DNA of 64,000 bases from Ferribacterium limneticum (GTDB taxonomy: Bacteria; Pseudomonadota; Gammaproteobacteria; Burkholderiales; Rhodocyclaceae). The stretch spans positions 2,850,001-2,914,000 of the forward strand of contig NZ_CP075190.1 of the NCBI RefSeq assembly GCF_020510585.1, in the 5' to 3' direction. The notes under the pieces were generated by a model, which saw only the letters and a list, made by a program, of their open reading frames with translations, had not been told where the DNA came from and did not search any database. Both the position numbers and the translations under genes were made by a program. Of the stretch, positions 21,619-30,263 are shown in pieces (the stretch's first letter is position 1; each line of letters starts with the position of its first letter).

Positions 21619-21653
21619 ACGGTCAACCGGAAAAAATGGCCAAAATTGAAATG
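21619..21653 (+). repeat. Dispersed 35-bp repeat, copy 5 (intergenic, closest to consensus)
   Basis: Begins ACGGTCAACCGGAAAAAATG and ends GCCAAAATTGAAATG, with GCT just before. It lies 40 bp after the stop of the protease-kinase gene, in the convergent gap before the rhodanese gene. This copy matches the window consensus at every position. Confidence 0.95.
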
Positions 21654-21700
21654 GCTGGCGGCACGACCCGGCAGAAACCGACCGCGCCGTATCCAGACAC

Positions 21701-22837
21701 TCAGTTTTCAGTGATGGCGTAAGCGCCGTCCTTCGTCCATTTAACGTTGGCATCGAGGAAATAGGCCTTGATCCTCGGATTGACCTTCCTTGCCTTGTCG
21801 AGCGCATCACCGCTGCGCCCGCCGGCCGAACAGAAAAAGATGATCGGCTTGTCGGTCGGCAGTTCGCCGGCCCGTGCCTCAACCGTCGCCACCGGCATGT
21901 TGATGGCGCCCTTGAACGAACCCGTGGCGAATTCCACCGGGTCGCGCACGTCGACCAGAACGACGGAATCCGGCGCTTCCTTGAGAATTTTTTCGAAGGA
22001 GGCAATAGCAATCGCATCCTTGTCCGCCGTCGTCTGGATAAGCACCTTGAGCACCGGCCCCCCGGCGGTCGGCCCGGCACCATACAGTTTGACCCAGCCC
22101 GGATAACCTTCCGGCACAACCTTGACCTGCGTGTAGCCGAGTTTGACCGCCTTGGCCGCCGAATCGGAACTCAGCTTGCAGCTCAGTCCCTCGCAATAGA
22201 AATAGAGCGGACTGGCCTTGTCCACCGGCAAACGGTCCACCATCTTGTCGAAATCGCTATCCGGAATATTGATCGCGCCGGGAATGTGGCCCTTGTCGTA
22301 CTTGCGCTCTTTCGGACGCGAGTCGACCAGCGTCAACGGCGAAGCTTCATCGAGTTTCTTTTTCAAGAAAGGCAGCGATACCGCGCCCATGTTGCCCTTC
22401 TTGATCCAGTCCGGATAACCGCCGGCGTAGACCTTGATGTTGGTGTAACCCAACTTCTCCGCCTTGAAGGCCGAATTGTGGCTGAGCATGCACTCGTAGC
22501 CTTCACAATAGAAGATCAGCAGCACGCTTTTGTCGGCGGGCAGCTGATCGGCCAGCTTGTCGAAGTCGCCGTCATGAAGATTCATGGCGGTGGGAATGTG
22601 GCCGGGATCGAACTTGCGCGTTGCCGGCCGTGAATCGATGATCTGCACGCCATCCGGCTTGGGTAGCACGGCATATTTGGCGACGAAATCAGCGTCGACC
22701 AGTTGGCTGTACCAGCCAGCCTTCGGTGTTTCTACCGACGCATCGGCAGCGGAAGCCGCGCTGATGCCGCCTTCACCGGGCGCTAGCGCCAGTGATGCAA
22801 GCAGTCCTGCACAAAACAGACTGAGACGAAGTTTCAT
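21701..22837 (-). CDS. Periplasmic triple-rhodanese sulfurtransferase
   Basis: 378 aa from the ATG at 22837, preceded by AGGGGA; the frame extends upstream to 22999 but without a signal. The signal peptide is about residues 1-31 (ending AASAA). Three rhodanese-like domains follow. The first two share IIDSRPATRKFDPGHIP / LVDSRPKERKYDKGHIP and an atypical active loop (FYCEGYEC, FYCEGLSC). The third has a classical FFCSAGGRSG loop with a single Cys. The duplicated first two domains suggest internal gene duplication. Probably handles sulfane sulfur or thiosulfate in the periplasm. Confidence 0.85.
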   Translation of the reverse strand: MKLRLSLFCAGLLASLALAPGEGGISAASAADASVETPKAGWYSQLVDADFVAKYAVLPKPDGVQIIDSRPATRKFDPGHIPTAMNLHDGDFDKLADQLPADKSVLLIFYCEGYECMLSHNSAFKAEKLGYTNIKVYAGGYPDWIKKGNMGAVSLPFLKKKLDEASPLTLVDSRPKERKYDKGHIPGAINIPDSDFDKMVDRLPVDKASPLYFYCEGLSCKLSSDSAAKAVKLGYTQVKVVPEGYPGWVKLYGAGPTAGGPVLKVLIQTTADKDAIAIASFEKILKEAPDSVVLVDVRDPVEFATGSFKGAINMPVATVEARAGELPTDKPIIFFCSAGGRSGDALDKARKVNPRIKAYFLDANVKWTKDGAYAITEN

Positions 22838-22943
22838 GTTTTTCCCCTGTACCTGGATCGAAAAACGGAACAGCCGCTTTTTCCGAGCCAAACGGCCCGT
22901 TCCGCAGTACGGATTCATGCCCCGCAGACATGAAAAACTACGC

Positions 22944-22969
22944 TTGAATATTAGATCATTTGAATATTC
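22944..22969. promoter_or_regulatory. Direct repeat and palindrome upstream of the rhodanese gene
   Basis: TTGAATATT occurs twice, 16 bp apart, and the second copy forms the palindrome GAATATTC. It lies about 110 bp upstream of the rhodanese ATG. AT-rich GAATATTC-type operators are used by ArsR-family sulfur sensors (BigR/SqrR type), so a persulfide-responsive repressor is possible. Confidence 0.35.
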
Positions 22970-23032
22970 TGGACATTTCACTCGTCTGACCCAGATCAAG
23001 GGTCGTGCGAATTTAATGGGAATGCCCGAAAG

Positions 23033-23800
23033 TCAGACCGGAAGCACCGGCATCTCGGGCAGCGCAGCGCCTTCGCTGTCGTCCTTCAAACCGATGCCGG
23101 TCAATTGCCGGGCCAGCGCGGCACGGATCAGCCAGGCCAGCTTGACCGAGGCGGCGGCCGGCGTCAGCCCGGCTGGGCGGATGTTGGAAAGGCAATTTCG
23201 CTCGGCATCGAGCCGGCCGATTTTTGGCGCGAAGGTCAGGTAGGCGCCAAGGCTGTCCGGCGATGAGAGGCCCGGTCGTTCGCCGAGGATGACGAGCACC
23301 AGTCGCGCCCCGAGCACGGCGCCAACTTCGTCGCCGAGCGCTACCCGGCCCTGGCGGGCGATGACCGGCGGTGCGATGCGCAAGCCATCGAGCAGGGGCA
23401 ACAGGGCATGCAGCAGCGGCAGGGCGTTCTCATGCACGGCGGTCGCCGAGAGGCCATCGGCGATCACGATGACCACATCGGGTGCATCGGGAACACGCTG
23501 GGCGAGAAGCGTCGCGGCGCTTGCCTCGTCGAGACAGCGGCCGAGGTCCGGGCGTTGCAGGTAGGTGTGGCGATCAACGGCCCGACTATGGACGACCAGC
23601 GGTTCAACCCCGCCCATCTCGCGCCAGCGGGCGGCCAACCCGTCGACATCGAGCGCCTGATGCACGGCGTCGCGGGCCAGCGCGTGGGCGACATCGAAAC
23701 TGAGAACGGCGGCCGTCGGCAGGCTGTTGCCGGCACGGCCCAAGGCGATGCGGGCGGCGGTCAGCGTCGCCAGCGATTGCCAGGGGTCCGGGCGGCTCAT
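23033..23800 (-). CDS. eutC: Ethanolamine ammonia-lyase small subunit EutC
   Basis: 255 aa. Small subunit of the adenosylcobalamin-dependent lyase that turns ethanolamine into acetaldehyde and ammonia. Family landmarks: ARIALGRAGNSLPT, LDFDVAHALARDAVH-like start of the core, VVIVIADGLSATAV, LVLVILGERPGLSSPDSLGAYLTF, and ERNCLSNIRPAGL near the end. The ATG at 23800 overlaps the eutB stop. No eutA reactivase, aldehyde dehydrogenase or microcompartment shell genes are nearby. Confidence 0.94.
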   Translation of the reverse strand: MSRPDPWQSLATLTAARIALGRAGNSLPTAAVLSFDVAHALARDAVHQALDVDGLAARWREMGGVEPLVVHSRAVDRHTYLQRPDLGRCLDEASAATLLAQRVPDAPDVVIVIADGLSATAVHENALPLLHALLPLLDGLRIAPPVIARQGRVALGDEVGAVLGARLVLVILGERPGLSSPDSLGAYLTFAPKIGRLDAERNCLSNIRPAGLTPAAASVKLAWLIRAALARQLTGIGLKDDSEGAALPEMPVLPV

Positions 23801-25185
23801 GGCAGGCGCCGCCGCAGGTCGGCCAGCAGCCGATGATCGGGGCTGGCCGGTAGCAGGCGCCCTGCCCCGTCGGTCAAACCCATGCTCGCCAGCCAGGCCT
23901 CGAATTCCGGCGCCCGCTGCAAACCGAGCGCCTGGCGGACGAAAAGCTGGTCGTGGAAGGAGGTGCTCTGGTAATTGAGCATGATGTCGTCGGCGCCCGG
24001 CACGCCCATGATGAAATTGACGCCGGCCGTGCCGAGCAGCACGAGCAGGTTGTCGATGTCGTCCTGATCGGCCTCGGCGTGGTTGGTATAGCAGATGTCG
24101 CAGCCCATGGGCAGGCCAAGCAGCTTGCCGCAGAAATGGTCTTCCAGCCCGGCGCGGATGATCTGCTTGCCGTCGTAGAGGTATTCCGGGCCGATGAAAC
24201 CGACGACGGTATTGACCAGCAGCGGCTTGAAATGACGAGCCACGGCGTAGGCGCGCGCCTCGCAGGTCTGCTGGTCAACGCCGTGGTGGGCGTTGGCCGA
24301 CAACGCGCTGCCCTGCCCGGTTTCAAAATACATGACGTTGTCGCCGACCGTCCCGCGCTTGAGCGACAAGGCCGCCTCGCGCGCCTCGTGCAGCAGGGCC
24401 AGATTGATGCCGAAACCGGCATTGGCCGCCTCGGTGCCGGCGATGGACTGAAAGACCAGATCAACCGGCAGTCCCGCCTCGATGGCGCTGATCTGGCTGC
24501 TGACATGGGTCAGCACGCAGGATTGCGTCGGAATTTCGAAGCGGCCGATCAGTTCGTCGAGCATCCGCCACAAGCTGGCGAGCGCCGGCAGGCTGTCCGA
24601 CGCCGGGTTGATGCCGATCACCGCGTCGCCAACGCCGTACATCAGGCCGTCGAGCATCGAAGCGGCGATGCCGCTGGCGTCGTCGGTCGGATGATTGGGT
24701 TGGAGGCGCACGGCCAGCCGGCCGGGCAGGCCGATGGTGTCGCGAAAAGCGGTGACGACCCGGCACTTGCGGGCAACCGCGATGAGGTCCTGATTGCGCA
24801 TCAGCTTGCTGACGGCAGCAGCCATTTCCGGCGTAATGCCCGGCGCCAGCGCCGCCAGTTCGGCCTCGCCCGTCGTTTCGTCGAGCAGCCATTCGCGGAA
24901 TTCGCCGACCGTCAGCGCAGCGACCGGCGCGAAGGCAGCGGGGTCGTGGCTATCGACAATCAGCCGGGTGACTTCGTCGATTTCGTAGGGAATCAGTGCG
25001 TCGTCGAGAAAGCGGCGCAAAGGCAGATCAGCCAGGATAATTCGCGCCGCCATCCGCTCAGTGGCGCTCTGCGCGGCGATGCCGGCCAGCGCGTCGCCGG
25101 AACGGGCCGGACTGGCCTTGGCCAGCACTTCGCGCAGATCGGCGAAGCGATAACCTTGCGAACCGACGCTGGCCCGATAGCTCAT
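23797..25185 (-). CDS. eutB: Ethanolamine ammonia-lyase large subunit EutB
   Basis: 462 aa from the ATG at 25185; a longer frame to 25260 would overlap yaaA. It binds substrate and the cobalamin together with EutC. The sequence matches the family throughout: LMRNQDLIAVARKCRV, RLQPNHPTDD, GDAVIGINPASDS, FQSIAGTEAANAGFG, ETGQGSALSANAHHGVDQQT and DICYTNHAEADQDD. It starts one base after the yaaA stop, so yaaA-eutB-eutC form one transcript. Confidence 0.95.
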   Translation of the reverse strand: MSYRASVGSQGYRFADLREVLAKASPARSGDALAGIAAQSATERMAARIILADLPLRRFLDDALIPYEIDEVTRLIVDSHDPAAFAPVAALTVGEFREWLLDETTGEAELAALAPGITPEMAAAVSKLMRNQDLIAVARKCRVVTAFRDTIGLPGRLAVRLQPNHPTDDASGIAASMLDGLMYGVGDAVIGINPASDSLPALASLWRMLDELIGRFEIPTQSCVLTHVSSQISAIEAGLPVDLVFQSIAGTEAANAGFGINLALLHEAREAALSLKRGTVGDNVMYFETGQGSALSANAHHGVDQQTCEARAYAVARHFKPLLVNTVVGFIGPEYLYDGKQIIRAGLEDHFCGKLLGLPMGCDICYTNHAEADQDDIDNLLVLLGTAGVNFIMGVPGADDIMLNYQSTSFHDQLFVRQALGLQRAPEFEAWLASMGLTDGAGRLLPASPDHRLLADLRRRLP

Positions 25186-25186
25186 G

Positions 25187-25957
25187 TCATTGGCGCCGGC
25201 GGAAAACCCAGCTCTTGTCGTCGGATGCTTCGGGGGCAAAGGCGTAGCCGTCGCTGTCAAAATCCTTGAGCCCTTCCGGCTCGGTCAGCCGGTTCACCAC
25301 GGCGTAACGCGTCATCAGGCCACGCGCCCGCTTGGCGTAGAAGCTGATGATCTTGTATTTGCCGTTCTTCCAGTCCTCGAACACGGGCTGGATCACCGTT
25401 CCGTTGATCTTGCGGCCGACGGCGGCCTTGAAATACTCCTCCGAAGCCAGGTTGACCGCGACCGGCCGTGGCATTTCCGCCAGTTCGGCATTGATCGCAT
25501 CGAGCAGGCGCTCGCCCCAGTAGGCGTAAAGATCCTTGCCGGCCTTGTTGGCGAACCTGGTGCCCATTTCGAGGCGGTAGGGTTGCATGAGATCGAGCGG
25601 CTTGAGGATGCCGTAGAGGCCGGAGAGGATGCGCACGCGTTGCTGGGCAAAGTCGAGATCGTCGGCGCCCAGCGTTTTTGCGGCGAGGCCATCGTACACA
25701 TCGCCGTCGAAGGCGAGCACGGCCTGCTTGGCGTTGTCCGGCGTGAAAGGCAGCGACCAGTCGGCGTAGCGGTTGAAATTGAGCAGCGCCAGCGGGTCGG
25801 AGAGGTCCATCAAATTGGCGATATCGGCCGGCGACAGCTTGCGCAGCTTCTTGATCAAGGCTTCGGAGTGCTTCAGGTAGGCCGGCTGGGTGTGCGTGGC
25901 GACATGCGGCGGGGTCTTGTAATCAAGCGATTTGGCGGGGGACAGGAAGATCAGCAT
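25187..25957 (-). CDS. yaaA: Peroxide stress protein YaaA
   Basis: 256 aa from the ATG at 25957 ([13 protein letters not shown], the family N-terminus). YaaA (DUF328) is a DNA-binding protein that limits free iron and oxidative damage during H2O2 stress in E. coli. Conserved blocks seen: [44 protein letters not shown], and [12 protein letters not shown] near the C-terminus. First gene of the yaaA-eutBC run, 34 bp after the AraC-type gene. Confidence 0.93.
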   Translation of the reverse strand: MLIFLSPAKSLDYKTPPHVATHTQPAYLKHSEALIKKLRKLSPADIANLMDLSDPLALLNFNRYADWSLPFTPDNAKQAVLAFDGDVYDGLAAKTLGADDLDFAQQRVRILSGLYGILKPLDLMQPYRLEMGTRFANKAGKDLYAYWGERLLDAINAELAEMPRPVAVNLASEEYFKAAVGRKINGTVIQPVFEDWKNGKYKIISFYAKRARGLMTRYAVVNRLTEPEGLKDFDSDGYAFAPEASDDKSWVFRRRQ

Positions 25958-25991
25958 GGTCGATTGGCGCAGGTTGGCAATGCCCCCAATT

Positions 25992-26804
25992 TTACGCGAG
26001 GGCGACCCGGCCACGCGGACTGTCGCGGCGAATGTCGCTGGGCGAACAGCCGAAACGGCGGCGAAAACGTACGGCAAACTGCGACGGCGACTGGTAGCCA
26101 ACCTCGCCGGCAATCCGCGTCACCGGCTGCGCCGTCGATTGCAGCAGGGTGAGCGCCGTCGACATGCGCACGTCGAGCAGGATTTCGGACAGCGAGCACT
26201 CTTCGGCGGCCAGATGACGGCGCAGGCTGGCCTCGCTCATGGCGAAATGGCCGGCGACTTCGGGCGAATGCCAGTCATGCGCCGGATCGCCGGCGAGCAG
26301 ACGACGCACCCGCGGCGCCAGGCTCGCATCATCGAGCAGCAGACGGCCGACCCCCTCCAGCCAGACCAGCATTTCCAGCGCCCGATGAGCAACCACAGCA
26401 TCCGGCAGCGCCGCATCGTCGAACGATTGCGTCAATGCCGTGAAAGCATCGGCAAAGGCCGGCGCCACCTTGCCCAGCGTCACCACCGACTGCGGCCGTT
26501 CACCGGCCGCTGGCGCCCGCCACTGCTCAAGCAGGGTGCGCTCCCAAGCCAGCCAGCGGGCCCGATAGCTCGGCGCCTCGCCGAGATAATTGGTCACGTC
26601 GAAGGCCTGGCCACCGGCCAGCGCCACTGCCTGACCGGCCTCGACACGGAAAGTGCCGGCCTCGCCGTGCAGAATCTTGTAGCCGGATTCGACGAGGACC
26701 AGCGTCGGCAGGTCGATCCACAGCCGCCGGAACTGCAAAGGCTGGCGCTGGACGATACTGCCCGACACGGCAATACCGGCGCGCTGGACGATGGTTGGCT
26801 GCAT
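25992..26804 (-). CDS. AraC/XylS-family transcriptional regulator
   Basis: 270 aa. The C-terminal third has two helix-turn-helix segments: [22 protein letters not shown], and later [34 protein letters not shown], the AraC signature. The N-terminal half looks like a small cupin-type ligand domain. It stands just upstream of yaaA-eutBC in the same direction, so it may regulate ethanolamine use; E. coli EutR is also AraC-type, but close orthology cannot be claimed. Confidence 0.85.
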   Translation of the reverse strand: MQPTIVQRAGIAVSGSIVQRQPLQFRRLWIDLPTLVLVESGYKILHGEAGTFRVEAGQAVALAGGQAFDVTNYLGEAPSYRARWLAWERTLLEQWRAPAAGERPQSVVTLGKVAPAFADAFTALTQSFDDAALPDAVVAHRALEMLVWLEGVGRLLLDDASLAPRVRRLLAGDPAHDWHSPEVAGHFAMSEASLRRHLAAEECSLSEILLDVRMSTALTLLQSTAQPVTRIAGEVGYQSPSQFAVRFRRRFGCSPSDIRRDSPRGRVALA

Positions 26805-26852
26805 GCTTTTTTCTCCGGGAAGGCCGACGGCATGCCGGCCTTTTCGCCCATG

Positions 26853-27401
26853 TTAACGCGAACCGAACAGGGTCACGCTAGCCTTGCCGAGGCCATTGGC
26901 CCAGGCCATGAAGCCGACCAGTGCCGGGGTTGCATTGGCCGGCAGGTCAAGCTTGTCGACCTTGAGCGCATGCACGGTGAATACATAGCGGTGCGTCTGC
27001 CCGACCGGCGGGCAACTGCCGAGGTAAGCCGCCGCACCGTTGTCGCCGGCAATCGTGCGGGCGCCAGCGGGCAACGCGCTGTCAGCACCATTGCCGGCAG
27101 CAGCAGCCAGATGATCGCTGGCAGCCGGCAGGTTGGCGACTACCCAATGCCACCAGCCGGACCCGGTCGGTGCATCCGGGTCGTACATGGTCACGACAAA
27201 ACTGCGCGTCCCGGCCGGCGCCCCCGACCAATGCAAGGCCGGCGAGACGTTGCCGCCGTTGCAGCCGAAGACATTGGCGTAATGCGCCGGCGCCAGCCGA
27301 CCATCCGGCCCGGCCTCGACGACCAGGCGAAAATCATCGGCATGGGCCAGGCCGCAGGCCAACAGGGCAGCAAGCAGCGAAATACGGAAAAAGGTTTTCA
27401 T
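26853..27401 (-). CDS. Secreted YbhB/YbcL (PEBP-like) protein
   Basis: 182 aa from the ATG at 27401, preceded by AAGGAG. The signal peptide is about residues 1-20 (ending GLAHA). The rest shows the phosphatidylethanolamine-binding-protein fold landmarks of the bacterial YbhB type: SPALHWSGAPAGTRSFVVTMYDPDAPTGSGWWHWVV, then RTIAGDNGAAAYLGSCPPVGQTHRYVFTVHAL. Function in bacteria is not established. Confidence 0.88.
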   Translation of the reverse strand: MKTFFRISLLAALLACGLAHADDFRLVVEAGPDGRLAPAHYANVFGCNGGNVSPALHWSGAPAGTRSFVVTMYDPDAPTGSGWWHWVVANLPAASDHLAAAAGNGADSALPAGARTIAGDNGAAAYLGSCPPVGQTHRYVFTVHALKVDKLDLPANATPALVGFMAWANGLGKASVTLFGSR

Positions 27402-27577
27402 GGAAAGGCTCCTTGTGATGACGGGAGCCATCAGTCTGCCCGCCCGGCCCTTTCGACGCCGCTTCGTGGCGCGCAAGGATTGTCCCGATTCGCTCACGAT
27501 GCGATCTCGACCATCGATCCTGCGACGCTATCCCCGCCCCCTGTTAAAATTTCATCTTTGAATTTTCTGGACACCCG

Positions 27578-28750
27578 ATGAAACGCACCCGCTTTGGCTC
27601 TCGCGACCGTCTTTCCCGCGACGCGGCCGAACTGCAACGTCTGGCCATTGGCCTTTCCGAATCCGGCGGCAAGCTGGAAGACGCCTACTGGGAAGCGCAA
27701 CTCGCCGAAGTCGTCGACAGCCTCTTGAAAAACGGTGCCGAGGACGACATCAACACCGCGCTCGACCGCCTGTTCGAGGCCAACCCGCGCGCCCATGACG
27801 AACTGGCCGACATGGTCGAATCGCGCGCCGAAACCAACCGCGTCGAAGCCCAGGGCCAGGCATACGACATCCAGCTCTTCGCCGCGCCCATCCTCGCCTG
27901 GTCGCGCTTTTCCATCCCGGCCAGCCCGCTCCCCAAGAGCACGCTGCAGGCGCTGCACGTGCATCTCGGCGCTCATGTCTTTGGCGGCGACGCGCGTGTT
28001 GCGCTGGCCGATTTCCTGTTCAGCCCGGACCAGCTACCGCGCAGCTTCTGCGACACCTGGCAACTGACCAAACTGCTCGGCGAAGCCGCGCTGGGCGGCA
28101 AGCATCTGGCCGTGGATACCGCCGGCATGGCCGAAACCAACCGTTTCCTGTCCGACGTCCGCTACCTCGTCGGCACCGTCGTCGTACCGCGCGGCAAGCC
28201 GCTGTTCCGTTGGAACGAAAAGGACGGCAACAAGGAAACGGCACTGAAGGAATGGATCAAGCAGGGCAGCCCGAATATCGAGCCGCTGCTCACCGGCTGC
28301 GCCTGGCAACCACTGCTGCCGGACTCCTACCACGCCTCCTGCCGCAACGCCGACCGCCTGTCGCGCCCCTATTCGCTCAAGGCTTCGGTCGCCTTCCTTC
28401 AAAGCATGCTCGCCCTCATGCCGGCCGACATCCGCGCCGTCGTCGGCCCGTGCTACGACCGCCGGATGGAGGAATACCGCGTCGGCCTCGGCCCGACCAC
28501 CGGTGACGAGGTCTATCACGGCATCGTCTGGCCGCTGCTCGGCGCCGAAGACGAAGCGACCGACGCCGCCGGAGAAATTGAAGCCGTGCTGCGCGAAGCC
28601 GGCGTCAAGGACGTGCTCTTCCTCGACCATCACTTCCCGATGGAATTCTGCGACGACTGCGGCGCCCCGCTCTTCCCCAACCGCGAAGCCGAACTGGTGC
28701 ACGCCGAAATGCCGGAACAACCGGCGGCGACGTCGCAAGTCCTGCATTGA
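27578..28750 (+). CDS. DUF2863 family protein
   Basis: 390 aa. I recognise it as DUF2863, a family seen mainly in betaproteobacteria with no known function. The N-terminal half is acidic and helical (ELQRLAIGLSESGGKLEDAYWEAQL). The C-terminus has HHFPMEFCDDCGAPLFPNREAE, whose FCDDCG pair could bind a metal. Its stop shares a base with the bioA start (TGATG), so it is co-translated with bioA. Confidence 0.8.
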   Translation: MKRTRFGSRDRLSRDAAELQRLAIGLSESGGKLEDAYWEAQLAEVVDSLLKNGAEDDINTALDRLFEANPRAHDELADMVESRAETNRVEAQGQAYDIQLFAAPILAWSRFSIPASPLPKSTLQALHVHLGAHVFGGDARVALADFLFSPDQLPRSFCDTWQLTKLLGEAALGGKHLAVDTAGMAETNRFLSDVRYLVGTVVVPRGKPLFRWNEKDGNKETALKEWIKQGSPNIEPLLTGCAWQPLLPDSYHASCRNADRLSRPYSLKASVAFLQSMLALMPADIRAVVGPCYDRRMEEYRVGLGPTTGDEVYHGIVWPLLGAEDEATDAAGEIEAVLREAGVKDVLFLDHHFPMEFCDDCGAPLFPNREAELVHAEMPEQPAATSQVLH

Positions 28751-30090
28751 TGGAAAAGCTGTCGAACGCCGACTGGCTGGCGCGCAGCCAGGCCGCCGTC
28801 TGGCACCCGTGCACGCAGATGCAGCACCACGCGCAGACCGGCACGCCCGGCCACCTGCCGCTGGTGCCCATCGCCCGCGGTCAGGGCGCCTGGCTTTACG
28901 ACTTCGACGGCAAACGTTACCTCGACGGCATCAGCTCGTGGTGGACCAATCTCTTCGGCCACGCCAACCCGCGCATCAACGCGGCTTTGCGCGACCAGCT
29001 CGAAACGCTCGAACACGTCATGCTGGCCGGCTTCACGCACCAGCCGGTGGTCGAGCTGTCCGAGCGCCTGAGCGCCCTGACCGGCGGCGCCCTCGGCCAC
29101 GCCTTCTATGCTTCGGACGGCGCCTCGGCCACCGAGATCGCGCTGAAGATGAGCTTTCACTACTGGCGCAACATCGGCCGGCCGGAAAAAGCCGAGTTCC
29201 TCTGCCTGCAAGGCAGCTACCACGGCGAAACGGTCGGCGCGCTGGCCGTCACCGACGTCGCCATCTTCAAGGACGCCTACGCGCCGCTGGTCCGCGCCGC
29301 GACGGTCATCCCCTCGCCCGATTTCCGCCAGGCCGAAGCCGGTGAATCCCCCGCCGACGTCGCTCGCCGCGCCGCTGCCGCGCTGGAAGCCCACCTCGAA
29401 AGGCACGGCGAAAGCATCGCTGCCCTGATCATCGAACCGCTCGTCCAGGGCGCCGCCGGCATGGCGATGTACGACCCGGAATACCTGCGCCTCGCCCGCC
29501 AGCTTTGCGACCGCTACGAAGTGCACCTGATCTGCGACGAAATCGCCGTCGGCTGCGGCCGCACCGGCACCTTCTTTGCTCACGAACAGGCAGGCATCCG
29601 CCCCGACCTCATGTGCCTGTCGAAAGGCATTTCCGGCGGCTACCTGCCGCTCTCCATCGTCCTGTCCAGCGACACCATCTACAACGCCTTCCTCGACGAC
29701 TCGGTGGCCCGCGCCTTCCTGCACTCGCATTCCTACACCGGCAACCCGCTGGCCTGCCGCGCTGCGCTCGCCACGCTCGACATTTTCCAGTCCGACGACG
29801 TTCTCACGGTCAACCGGAAAAAAGCGCAAAAAATCGAATCCGCCCTCGCCCCGCTGGCCGACCATCCGCAAGTCAAACACCTGCGCCAGCGCGGCATGAT
29901 TGCCGCCTTCGACGTCGAAACAGCCGACCCGCACTTCTCCCGCAAGTTCTACCGCGCTGCGCTGGAACGCGAAGCGCTAATCCGGCCGATCGGCAATACC
30001 GTTTACCTGATGCCGCCGTATATCGTCAGCGACGAGGAAATCGGACACCTGGGTAAGGTAATCAGCGAAACACTGGGAATGTCCGTGTAA
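28750..30090 (+). CDS. bioA: Adenosylmethionine-8-amino-7-oxononanoate aminotransferase BioA
   Basis: 446 aa from the ATG at 28750. It converts KAPA to DAPA in biotin synthesis, using SAM as amino donor and PLP. Landmarks: WHPCTQMQHH near the N-terminus, YLDGISSWWTNLFGH, HVMLAGFTHQP, CDEIAVGCGRTGTFFA, the PLP lysine Lys292 in LSKGISGGYLPL, and HSHSYTGNPLACRAA. Residues 353-364 (TVNRKKAQKIES) are encoded by a copy of the dispersed repeat. The region aligns by eye with usual BioA proteins without an obvious insertion. It is separated from bioFHCD by two signalling genes. Confidence 0.95.
   Translation: MEKLSNADWLARSQAAVWHPCTQMQHHAQTGTPGHLPLVPIARGQGAWLYDFDGKRYLDGISSWWTNLFGHANPRINAALRDQLETLEHVMLAGFTHQPVVELSERLSALTGGALGHAFYASDGASATEIALKMSFHYWRNIGRPEKAEFLCLQGSYHGETVGALAVTDVAIFKDAYAPLVRAATVIPSPDFRQAEAGESPADVARRAAAALEAHLERHGESIAALIIEPLVQGAAGMAMYDPEYLRLARQLCDRYEVHLICDEIAVGCGRTGTFFAHEQAGIRPDLMCLSKGISGGYLPLSIVLSSDTIYNAFLDDSVARAFLHSHSYTGNPLACRAALATLDIFQSDDVLTVNRKKAQKIESALAPLADHPQVKHLRQRGMIAAFDVETADPHFSRKFYRAALEREALIRPIGNTVYLMPPYIVSDEEIGHLGKVISETLGMSV
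29806..29840 (+). repeat. Dispersed repeat, copy 6 (inside bioA)
   Basis: Begins ACGGTCAACCGGAAAAAAGC, then an A-rich AAAAAATCGAATC end. Read in the shared frame as TVNRKKAQKIE (BioA residues 353-363). Confidence 0.85.
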
Positions 30091-30113
30091 AAACCCCCAG
30101 AAGAACTACTACG

Positions 30114-30135
30114 TTTGTCATACATAAATGTCAAA
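30114..30135. other. Imperfect inverted repeat after bioA
   Basis: TTTGTCAT and ATGTCAAA form an inverted repeat with one mismatch across a 6-bp centre, 24 bp after the bioA stop and 129 bp before the PAS-kinase gene. It may be an operator or a weak hairpin. Confidence 0.3.
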
Positions 30136-30263
30136 CACATGGAAATTTTCTTTATCCGGACAGATATTTTCGGGCGATGCGTTGTCCAACCCGCATTGGC
30201 GCCATCCCGGACCTTCCCACGAGTTAGCGGTTTGGTGATGGCCACGCGCTTTGAGGAGTCGCC

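Noticed and set aside
26819..26845. GC-rich hairpin with CCTTTT between the PEBP gene and the AraC gene, possible terminator.
   Set aside because: The T-run is on the plus strand, where no gene ends; on the minus strand the stem is not followed by a T-run.
28630..29934. 434-codon open frame antisense to bioA.
   Set aside because: Antisense shadow of a confirmed gene with no recognisable domain.
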